Shown: in pieces, positions 26,049 to 50,755 of the stretch
Position numbering within the stretch: the first letter of the stretch is position 1
Layout of the letters: the number at the start of each line of letters is the position of its first letter
Source of the DNA: Chrysomallon squamiferum
Lineage: Eukaryota; Mollusca; Gastropoda; Neomphalida; Peltospiridae
Direction of reading: 5' to 3'
DNA: 64,000 nt
NCBI GenBank assembly: GCA_012295275.1
Contig: CM022669.1
Coordinates: 12,038,980-12,102,979, forward strand
Notes under the pieces: generated by a model
The model's database searches: none
Told to the model about the DNA's origin: nothing
The model's input: the letters and a program-made list of their open reading frames with translations, nothing else
Program-made: the position numbers and the translations under genes

Positions 26049-29000
26049 CTATAAAATATGTTAGATCATGTTTTAATAACTGTGGGCATTTTATACTTGG
26101 TAATTTCATTGTTGAAATTATTTCGCACCAAACAAACATTATATAGTGCCCACTTTATTCTCATACATATAAAAAGCAAGGCAGCTTGTGATATCTGAAT
26201 GAGTGGTCCTTTCGTTAAAAGACATCATCCTTTTATCATCTTGTGATTTACACTTTTGACACTGGTGACTTGGTAAACATTCGTAATTAATGTTTACTTC
26301 ATCATACTGGTTTGTGGAGAGAGAAAAAAAATGTTATCTTTTAATGTGAATGGTTAGTATTACTTGGTTATTGTAGTCATGTGCTGACTGATGTTCTTAA
26401 TGTTAAGCCTGACTCTTTTTAAAAACAGCTGCTTTCTAGTATTATTCTTCATTATGTTTATGGAGATAAAAATTGAAAATGTTCCATTGTGTGTTCACTT
26501 TGTGTGTTGACAGTACATAATAGAAAGAAAAGAAAAAAATGAAAAAAAAAAAATACAGCAACTAATTAATCTGTTAACAGTATTTTCAAAGTTTCGTTAA
26601 CTTATTATAAAGTGGAATTAAATCCACAAAAATTCCACATGAAGGTTTTTATTTTTTTAATCTGCATTTTTATAGAACCAGTTCAACATTTTTTTGTATT
26701 TTACTGAGATTTTTTATATATTTTTTTTATTTATTCTTTCTGTTTCTAAATTGATAACTAATTATTTTTAAAAGTTCAGTTTGTATTTAATTATTTATTT
26801 TAATAAAAGAAGAAAGATTTCTATCTGTTATCCCACTGCTATGTTGGAGACTGAGATTATATCCAAAGAAATATCCCTTTGACATTTCAGTGGTAATGGT
26901 AGATGATATCTTTTAGGGCAAGCATAAAATAGGCAGCAAATAAATAGGTTTTCAAGTTTCCATGATCAGTTCAAAGTGTGTTACAGTTTCATTTTAAATT
27001 TTGATAAAGGGCAGATAACACAGCAAATGTCATACACTTATCTGATCACGATACACTTTTCTCTGTATTTCATTTGCAATTTAATAACATTGAATGACAA
27101 ATGAAAAGTTGTTTTTTTTAAATTTATTTAACTCCATCTAAGAAACTCCATCTAAGAATTTTTACCTTTTTTTTTTTAATTATTTAATTAATAAATATTG
27201 TTTATAACATTAAAAAAAAAAAAAATTAAATTCTGTTTTCATATTTGAAATATTTAGTTCATTAAATTATTTATTTCTTACAAGGGGAAACTGTATTATC
27301 GTTTTCCATTAGATCTCATTAACTGCACAGAAATCTTTTACACAACCACAGAGCTTTCTAAATTATTATTAATGAGTAAGAGGTTTTTAGAATTAGAAGA
27401 AAAAAACAACTGAATTTTGGCATTAATCACTGACTTAAGGTTTAAAGGTTTACACAATGAAGCAGACCTTATTAACTGATTCAGAATGTCAACATAACCC
27501 TATAAAATTTAAAATAATCATGAATGAGATGGAAGAAAATGGTTCATTCTTGCATCCATTCTCAATTTAATTGCTCATCCTGTTCATCTTGTTTGTGTTG
27601 TGTGGTAATGTTTTGCTGGTGCATTTTGCAGGTAAAGCACCAAACTCATTCTAGTCACTTACATTCAATATACATGTTCATTTGTTTCACCATTTCATTT
27701 ATTTCACTGTAAGGAATTCAAAAACCCCCATTGCAGATATACAAATAAGTACATGCTGCATAAAGTGCTACCTTCTGTTTTGCTTGCATCTCATTCAAAC
27801 AAATACTCATGATTATTTTAGACATTATATTGAGATTATCTGATGCTCTGAATCAATTGTAAGGTCCATTAGATAAAGCTTAAGATGACGTTTCATCTGT
27901 TCAGCATATAAATTTGTTTTGCTATGCCACATTTTTTTTAATTATTAAAAATCAAAATTTAAGAAATTGGGAATAAGTAATTCTGCTGTTCTGTTCTTTA
28001 TTATTTATTTATTTATTTATTTATATATTATTATTATCATTATTATTATTATTATTATTATTAATATTTTTTATTGCATTTCTCATTTGCAAATGTGAAA
28101 CCACAAACACACTTAACCTTGTTTTAAATTATTATTCCAAAATCAAAAAATATTTTTTGGCAGTAAAGAAAAGGTATAATTTCACTTTACACCCTATTCA
28201 AAATGCATTTAAAATAATTTGTCCAAACTGTAGAACACATTTAAAATTATCCATATTTTTTTAATTCATAAATACAAATTACAAAATATCACTTTCTCTT
28301 TAAACTGTAGGTGTATGTTACTTCATAGCAGTGGTAAGTGAATGGTTTATCAGTGAATATTTTTCATTGGATATAATATTTTTTGTTTGTTTTTTTAAAT
28401 GACTACACAAAAGTTTACTGTTCCATTTTACCATATTTAATAAAACCAACAGCTATCATTAAAAAGATATTAAAATAATTTAGTTTTTCATCAGTGATGA
28501 AAACCTGTCGTACTGTTAGAAGAAAAATGTTTGTATTTGTGACTTGTAATAAAATTGTTAGAGTGGACTTGCTTTTCTAGAAACACTTTCTAACTAGAGT
28601 GGTGGGTATGGTTATAAAAAAAAAACATTCACTTACAAAAGTATTCAATTGCTGAAAAATAGTATAGAATGATTAAATTAGACGTTTATGCAATGCATGT
28701 TTGAAAAATAAATACAAAATATAATTTATTGATTATTTGAACAAATTCATTCGGTATAGTGCAAAATGGAGCATCACATACATACTTAATACACAGTTTC
28801 AACATGACACCAAATTAGATAAGGCATAATTTATTCAACTTATTCAGATCCATACACATATATGCAGTTCATGTTATTTAACTCTTTTAAAAAATATATA
28901 TATATATACAAATAAATTTCTTATGGTTTAAGGTAAAATGGAAATTGCATGCACAATACAAAAGATAATTTAATGTTTTAGCTGAATAAACATTTTTTCT

Positions 29001-30523
29001 TGAATTTAGATAAAAATCTAGAATTGACACTATCTGGGTCAGGCAAAAAATGTTTGATGTAAGAGCAATTGTAATGTGATAATTTTAAATTACATTTGTT
29101 TTGAGATATTCCAGTATATTTTATTCATTTTAATATGATACAAGTACTTGATGCCAAACTTTGCTAATAATAAAGGATGATAATACACTTGTTATAATAC
29201 ATTCAGGTAACCTATATCTGTATTACACCTTTCATAAATGATAAGTTAAAACAAACAAAAATCCATTTATTGATGATATAGCATCTTTATTTATTTCTGT
29301 ATTTTCTTTTACAAAAATAAAGAAAAGGTTAGGCTTGGTAATGTTCCCTTGCTTGTTATTTTTTGGTTATACTTTATTATTAACAAAGTTTCAGGAAGCA
29401 TGTTGTTTTTACTATTTTACTGTTATGGTGAATAAATAACCCAAATAAATTTGCCTAACATAGACCTGTGATTATTGTGATTATTGATCTATACAAAATG
29501 ACCTATTTTAAATATTAAAAATCTGGCATATCGTTTTTAGCTTGTACTTGTTTGTTGAAATCAACATTAAATAACAGTTGATTATACCAGTAATTATAAA
29601 AGAAGTAACATTGTTCTTTAGAACTTCCATTTATTATTACTATTATTATTTTTTTAATTTAGATTAAAAGTACATCCCACATTTTACTTTGTTAGCAACT
29701 GTTTGCTCATTTATTTTTGAAATAAGAATCTTCGTGTTGTTTTGGTTTTTTTTTTTTTAATTTATATATTGTTTTTAATTGTTTAAGTTAATTTTAAATG
29801 GAGATTGTTCTTTCTTCTTTGAGATGTACACTGAAAACAATTATAAAAAAAAGTTAAATAATAATATATAAATACACCAGTAGAGATATTTTGCCAATGG
29901 TTTATTCACTACTTTAAATGCAGACACCCAAGAGTGAATAAATCTAGTAAAACTGAAAAATAAATTACATGAATCAATTATTTAACTGAATTTCTTTTTC
30001 TTTTTATTATTATTATTATTATTATTATTTGTTTATATATTTATTAATAAATTTATTTATTTATTTATTTTTTATTAGGAATTACAATCAGAATGAATGA
30101 AATGAAAACCTGCGTATATTTTTAACCTATATTTTTAATTACAATAATGGGGGTTTTTGGCTTTTTTTAAATCTTTTATTATGTAGTTACTTTGCTTATA
30201 ATTAGCAGACTAGTTTCTGGTAAAACAAATAAATACATATGTACATTTAGGCTAGTCCAAAATGGTTAAAATTTTTAATATTAAAAAAATAATGACATGA
30301 GAAACATTATGTATTTGTGCATAATGAAAGATTTGTATAAGTACATTACTTGATGATGAAAATATAATCCTTGTTGGTTTTGTTTTTATATTTTTGTATT
30401 TATAAACATCTGTCTTTGGGTGATATAGTGATATATTTAATTTTATCTGGTTATAAACAATAAAAATATATTTAAAATGAAAACCAAAATAAAATTCTTA
30501 AAAGTTTTAACTTTTTATTTTTC

Positions 30524-30530
<7 letters not shown>

Positions 30531-30577
<47 letters not shown>
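30531..30577 (+). repeat. (TTA)n microsatellite
   Basis: About 15 ATT/TTA units, uninterrupted. Confidence 0.95.
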
Positions 30578-30578
<1 letters not shown>

Positions 30579-31184
30579 CTTTAGTTATGTAATTTTTACA
30601 AAAGCACACACAATCTCAATTCACAACAGGATAAGCATTTCAGTTTAATTAATTAACTTTTTATTTAAATTTCAAGGCCTGTTGTAAAATAATGTTTAAA
30701 AAACTCAAAATGGAATGGAATTGATGAATAAGTCTGAACTGAGTTATCAATAAAATATAAAGAATCTCATAACCAGTGCAGGGACATTATAGAAACTTTT
30801 TTTAATGTATGAATCTATCAAACCATGAATTATTTTCTATTTATTTGTTTTTTAATTGTTGTTCACATACTTGATTTGACAATCAAAAGATGATTTTTAA
30901 AATAAATGATTGATTGATTGATTTATTTACTTATTTTTTTATACAGAACTGTCTTTAAAATATTCATTCTTTATCTTTGGACTTTGTCTTAGTGCCAGGT
31001 AAATATCAGTATTTAGTACTTTAAATGTTAGCGCAAAAGATCTCAAAAACAAATAAACAAAATATATACTTAGAAATAACTTTTACATTCACTGATTTTA
31101 ATGTTATCTTTAAGCTGGTACAAAAAGAGAGGAGAGAGAAAATTCACAGAAAATATTTATTCATTATTATTGTGGGTTTATTAC

Positions 31185-31233
<49 letters not shown>

Positions 31234-31250
31234 ATTGTTGTTGTTGTTGT
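31185..31250 (+). repeat. (TTA)n(TTG)n compound microsatellite
   Basis: About 16 TTA-type units to 31232 followed by five TTG units. Confidence 0.95.
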
Positions 31251-34200
31251 ATTTATTACACTATTTTATTATTCTGTTTTTTATATTGTTGTTATTTTAT
31301 TATTATTTTCCTGACATCTCCATTTTCTGTTATATTTGTTCTCTTTTTTTTTTCTTATTATAGTTATTATTTTTATTTATTACCATGTGCAATCTATTCA
31401 AAAATATTTTTGACATATTTATTTGATATTGTTGAATTCATTCATTCATTTTGTTATTCATTCATTAAATTTGATCTATTCATTTCTTGTTTTCTAAGTC
31501 TTTTCATTATTTGTTTGCACAGAAAACCATTATAAAATTAACTATGCTAATAGACAGTGGTATACAACTGACTGGGGAAACAAAATAATGTGACACAGTA
31601 TATAGTCCTTCTTGGCACATTATTTGACAAAATAACTCAATAATAAAAAAATAAAAAAAACCAACAAGCTATTGGTTGCCAATAAAAAGCTTTAATATAA
31701 AAATATTGAACTATCATTAAATATTCAATTATTTTAATTATACCTGTTTTTGAGTTAACTCCCTTGCCAATATACAAATATTTAATTGGAAAAAATAGTG
31801 CTGTGTTGTGTATCAAACAGAGGAAAAGAATAATGATTTGATTTGTCATGGCTACATGTACCAGGTTCTATAATGTTCCATTCTATATGGAAGTGAATAT
31901 TTTAATAGTTAAATAAAAATAAAATGATTTTTAATGAGAATGTGTTTGTCTTTTAAAATTTATTCTTTTGTATTAAAAAACTTAACCTCAAAAAACTATT
32001 TATATATCTATTATTATTATTAGTAGTAGTAGTAGCAAATATTATTACTTTTATTATTACTACTAGTATTATTGAATGTTATTATTGTTTTTATTATTAC
32101 AATTACTAGTTATTTAATATTATTATTATTATTATTTACTCTAACCAAAAACACTTTGAAAGTGAGTTTGATAGTTTAACCATTTCATTTTGACTTGCTT
32201 GCTTCAGAAAGTATTTTTAAAAAGATGATGAAAAGTAACAGAAAACTGACTTTATTTATCCATAGTTAACACAAATTAATAAAGTAATCTTTAAATTATA
32301 TACGTCACTAATATAACACTGGAAACACTTCAGTTTATTCTAATTTATTCTAACTTTTTTGAGTGCAAGAATGAGATGGAGAATTAAAACATACTTCCTA
32401 GCAGCTTATTTAATTATTTTGTTTATTTATTTCCATCCACTGCAACAGGAGAATAATTATATACGTCAGATGAATGATAAAGTTATTGGACAATTATAAA
32501 AAATGACACAGTGTACAGTAAAATATATCAGCTTTGCGTACCATTCAGAACTACGGTCTCTTTTATTTGCCATTTAAAATTTGAAAATAAAAGCATTCTT
32601 GGGTTGTAAAGATGTTTAATAAAGAAATTTTTTATAAAACACATAAAGCCACATTTTCTGAAAATTAATTGCATCAAGTATATTATTAATAAAACTGTTT
32701 CTGCATCTATGAAAAAAAAAGAGAAAAAAAAAAAGAGGAAAATCTTGAGTTTAAAAGGATTAAAACTCAATGGCTTCACATAAGTAATGCCAGTCAGGTG
32801 ATTAGTTGTAATAAACAATTATAAATAACGAAAACAATCTGAAATTATGTATACTATCATAGTTTTTATTGTCAATTAATGTTAAGGACATACATATGGT
32901 TAAATACACATTAGAAATAAAGAAAAACTAAAAATAAAATTAAAAAAAAAAAAAAAAACCCAACCAAATCCATTTGCCACACAATAGCAATAATATTGTT
33001 AATATAGCATGCATAGCTTTAAGTGATGCACAAAATAAATGACTTGCACACAGTGAAAGAACTGCAGCAGAAGCAAAAACTGTCTGAATTACATCATTAA
33101 ATCAAATTAAATTTTCATGAAAAAATATCTTATAATTTTCATATTGAAAGGTAAACTCAAGAAACAAAAATTTAATTATCAAAAAGTAGAAAAATACACA
33201 ATGATCTCTAGATGGCAGTTCCAGCACATATCATATTCTATTTATTTTGGAATATCTTATTAACTGACATTCGTTATTTTCTTTATTTTTATTTATTTTT
33301 GTCTTAAAATAATATTGTAAGAATGAAGGAGTTAAAAAATATATTTGATAAAATTCAAAAATAATGTACATTTGCAAAATTAAAAGTACCAGTTTAATAT
33401 ACTTCTGTGAAAGTCATAATTGGCAAGTTTTAAAAATATTTCTAATAATAATTATCTGGGCATTTTCTAAAACAAAATCCATCTACTAATGAATTTAGAA
33501 AAATATTTCAGGTGCATGCATCAAAAGAACAGTACAATAGTACAATTTAAAAAAATGACACAAAATATTTAGAAGAGAATGTCATGGATTTAAACTGTGT
33601 TTTTTAAATTACTCTTTTTTTTAAAAATAAATTTTATTAGACAATAATGAAATTTAGGGTTGATTTAGGAATAATACACAGGTAACTGAGATGGAACAAA
33701 AAATGAGACCATGTATGAGACAATACATAGAGTATGATTATTTTATTAAACTGAACACATGTCCACTGAAAAATATATCTTGAAATTCTGAATGTTTACC
33801 ATGAAGCAAGTGATGTAGTTTTCCACACAAATCGGCTGCAATGAATTTAACAAATGTCAATAGACTCCTACTTTTCTCCCTGAACTGTTTTTCATCACCA
33901 GTATTTCTATTCAAAAGTGAATTTAGCATTTCCTTCAAAGCTAATGAAAAAGGCCAATCTATTAAATTACTTGTTTTCCACTGTAATTTATCACAAATCT
34001 ATCATGTTAAAGATCTGTTTCTGTGAAAGAAATTCTACTGAATTTTCTTTAAGCGTACTTTTATGAAGAATTTAATACTCATGTTGATTTGTTTTTGTTT
34101 TTGTTTTTTATTGTTGTCTTTTTTAAGTTTCTTATCAGGAATTCTATTTTGATAAGACCAGCTCAGGTAAGTATTTAGTTCTTCTGCAATGTGAATACTA

Positions 34201-36097
34201 AATTTATTTTAACCTGAAGTGATCTGCTTTCTATAAATCACAGTAACATACACATTATGTTACTTTACCTTTCATCCAGAATTTAAAAAGAAACCCAATT
34301 GTGCTGATAAAGAAACTGAGACAGTAATTCTTTGTACTGATCTGTCATTCACATAAGTTCTAAACCAGTTATTTGAATTATTATAAAAAATGAAAATATG
34401 GCAGACAAAATATATTTATACATCATCAAATTTATTCTGGTAACTTTCTCTAAATTTTATTTTTAAAAAATACATCTCAGTTCAGTTTTATATGAAAAAT
34501 AAAAACACATTAATTGTAAATAAAATATCAATTTGAAAATGGAGCAAATTCACTTACATCAATTAATCAATATATGCAAAGCAGCAAACAAAAGCATCTA
34601 TAATCAGTACATTCTTAAGTGTTTAAAATAGATATAATAAAAAAGGTAGGAAAACTAATACATGTAATATTACAAGAAAAATTAAAAAGGACAACTAGTT
34701 AGTACATAATAAGAGTTTTGTATTTTTTGTTGAAAAAGCAAAGAATAAAACACAAACATTTGTAACTCTTACAAAACAAATCATCTGGTTATCTCTGACA
34801 TCACTGTTTTAATCATCACCTAGCATTTGTTGCTTGTACTGTGAAAAATATATTCTTTTTTGAGACAATTCTAGTACTTATGTCCAATACATCATACAGG
34901 CACCAAAAAATAGTAATAATTTAAAACAATGAATATTTCTTTAATTCATATATTGAAACTGAATATCCACCATTAATTATTTCTTTGGATACTATCTTCT
35001 TATTCTTTTTCTTTGTGTTTACTCGGTGCTTGAAGGCAATTATCCACATCGTTTTAATAATGGAAATTTATACTGGACTTTAAACTGCACTGTAAAACTC
35101 TTATTTCAGTAACTTTCCACTGATTTCAAACTATCATAAAGTTAATTTTATTTCGGTAAATCTTTTAATTACACTTGTCTTTCTGTCACCATTATGAATA
35201 GCTGAATTAAGATAGCTGATGAATTTACCTGTATCAATATGACATTTTGCTGTCAATCTTTCCTGATAATCATTATCACTTTATATCATAGTGTCATTTT
35301 CTTACCACTGTACTCATTGATTCTCCTACATGAATCTCCTAACATTTAATAAAAATGCCCAGAAAAAATATACATAGCTAGCAATGACAAAAAGAAAAGG
35401 AAATAAAAAGGGATTTAAAATCTGAAATACTGGAAAGCTCTATCTGTTTTATTATCAAACAACAAAATAAAATAGACAAATGGATCAAAAATGCTCTAGA
35501 CTCGTTACTTTTCTCATGAATGTTTATGATCAGTGAAATAGTCGGATAGACATTTTGCTTTTACTTGTCACCACGACAACCAGAACTATGGCTATGTGTG
35601 ACTGGTGCGACTGCCTCAAAAACAATTTCTCCTTACGCAACAAATGATGTAACTAACACTCTTTTAAATTATAAACCTACTGTATACATCAATATTCTCT
35701 GCCAGAGCTACAAGTCAGATTCAATAACAATCACCAGCATATAGATTGGATATCTAGTTGTACAACCAAATAATTAATTGGAAATCTCTGTTTCATACAA
35801 TCCATACGTAATTATTGTCAATAAAGAAAAGGTTCTCAAAGTAACCAACTTCCAAGATTTAAAAAAAAGAAAAAGAAAAAAAAAGATAAAAATAATAATA
35901 AAACCACCATCTAAACATGTGGCCCCAAGTGACAGATTAACATAAAAGCCACAAACTGTTCTCATTTTGTGCATGATTCGCATGATTGCCATTTTGTTTT
36001 TGTTTCGGTTTTTTTTTCCATTTTTTTTTTTTTTTTTTCCCCGTTTTTTAAAATACATATTTTAGTTTAAATTGGTTTCGGTGGCACACAAAATTTA

Positions 36098-36389
36098 GAC
36101 ATTTGATGTTTCCAGACAGTCCTCATTATTGATGCAGTGTCTGCCGTCGTGCCATGGTGTCTCCCCACTCAATCTGCTACCTGTGTGGTTGTCGGAGGGC
36201 CTTGCGGTCTCCGCGGCCCACCTCGTCACATAACCACACTCTTGGTAGCCGTTGCTAGTCATCGTTTCTCCATGGGTGTTCACTGACACTGCAGATGGTA
36301 AGCTCACCGACATCAGTTTGTCTGCTGGTCACATTGATCATGTCGCTGCCATTCTGGCTCCTGTGCGCTTTTTTTTTATTTCTGCCCTT
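36098..36389 (-). other. GC-richer start of the UPF1 3' UTR
   Basis: About 290 bp directly after the UPF1 stop stands out from the AT-rich surroundings and carries several CpGs. A frame of 72 codons (36313-36095) is open in a different phase from UPF1. AATAAA on this strand occurs at 36380-36375, only 10 nt after the stop, probably too close to serve the mature end. Confidence 0.55.
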
Positions 36390-49646
<13,257 letters not shown>

Positions 49647-50755
49647 TGTTGAAAATCAGTACCTCTTTTAACCTTTTAACAATACATACAAACTAATAAC
49701 TATTTTCATTAACAATATCACTCGGTATTACTTTATAAATAAAGTTATTTTTTTCATCAACTCTACTATTTCACCGTTATTTGCCACACGCCATTCTGTT
49801 TGGTGGGTGACGTCAGGAACTACGCATGTATATGTGACGTTATTCACAAAAGTACCTAAGTGTGACGTTTTCACAAATTGAAGAACAATAACTCTAAATG
49901 AGCATATTTTTTTCGGGAAACTACATTTCTATCACATTTGAAAGGTTGTTTTTTTTATCCAGTATAAATATTATTAGTGTTACGTAATTTTTTAAAATAT
50001 AAACGGATAATCTGTCTACTACAAAATAATTAGCGTTAAATGTCAAAGATCATGATAAATTTGTATATTAGTAAAAATATGCATGATTCGACCGTTAAAG
50101 TTGGTAAAGTTCACGGTTCTATTATAATATAATAAATATTATTTTGATTTAATCCTTCCCGGGTTATACACTGACAGCGACAGTGTGTCTGATTTATTTA
50201 TTTAAATAATAATAATAATAATAATAATAATAATTAAATTACCATGAATCCTGAACGTGCTAATTCTTTTTAATATTTTTATTACATTATTTTAAAATCA
50301 CTGATGTTTGTGTTAATCTAAATATATTTTGTGTACTTAAAATTAATTAGAAATAAGACAAACACACACACACACAAAGACATACAATCATTATTAATAA
50401 ATATAACTGATTTCATTCTTTGGGTCGATATTAATTTTATTTTATTTTATTGATTTTATTATTTATTTAATTATAAATATTTTGTTTAAAACTTTATTTT
50501 GTACACACAGAGTTCTTTTTATTAGTTTTTTTATTTATCAGTAAAACATAGCTTATTAAAATATGAAGAAAATTCTGTAATTAGGTCTTAATTAAATATT
50601 CTTTATTTAACATGTTTTGAAATAATGGTGCCATGATTATTCAAAACTGACAGGCATTTATTAAGCACTGTAGATTCTAAAAATTATAATGCCCATTTAT
50701 AACTTTACATTTTAAAAAAAAATATATATTTTTTTTATTTCAGATGGTTTTTTGA
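49647..50755. promoter_or_regulatory. Shared head-to-head interval of UPF1 and GLD2
   Basis: Only 1.1 kb separates the UPF1 start codon (minus) and the first open ATG of GLD2 (plus). The GLD2 exon opens at an acceptor (TATTTCAG before 50744), so at least one non-coding GLD2 exon should lie within this interval; its donor was not identified with confidence. The UPF1-proximal part holds three TGACGT sites and GAATGGCG (minus strand, near 49790), a YY1-like core. An (AAT)n tract lies at about 50203-50233. Confidence 0.6.
49808..49868. promoter_or_regulatory. Cluster of three CRE-like sites
   Basis: A full palindromic TGACGTCA at 49808-49815, TGACGTTA at 49835-49842 and TGACGTTT at 49863-49870, all in the same orientation, spaced 27 and 28 bp apart. 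They lie 160-225 bp upstream of the UPF1 start codon. TGACGTCA is the known binding site of CREB/ATF factors; occupancy here is inferred. Confidence 0.6.

Larger units (their letters stand above)
26001..36389. other. Non-coding interval between converging RPRD2 and UPF1 genes
   Basis: No exon, tRNA or transposon frame recognised. A poly(A) signal AATAAA lies at 26043-26048, only 43 nt after the RPRD2 stop; many later AT-rich matches exist, so the true 3' end is unknown. TTA-type microsatellites run on the plus strand at 28018-28065, 30531-30577, 31185-31232 and 32015-32130, and A-rich plus-strand runs begin after about 32700. The last 300 bp (36098-36389) is markedly richer in G and C and would be UPF1 3' UTR. 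The long Tyr, Leu or Asn runs readable here come only from the trinucleotide repeats. Confidence 0.7.

Noticed and set aside
31101-31535. 144-codon plus-strand frame rich in Tyr and hydrophobic residues
   Set aside because: The Tyr run is the (TTA)n microsatellite and the rest is AT-rich sequence read by chance; no family resemblance.
34160-34172. CAG|GTAAGT in the RPRD2-UPF1 interval
   Set aside because: A good donor-like match but no pyrimidine tract before it and no open frame that it could join, so neither an exon nor a recursive site is supported.
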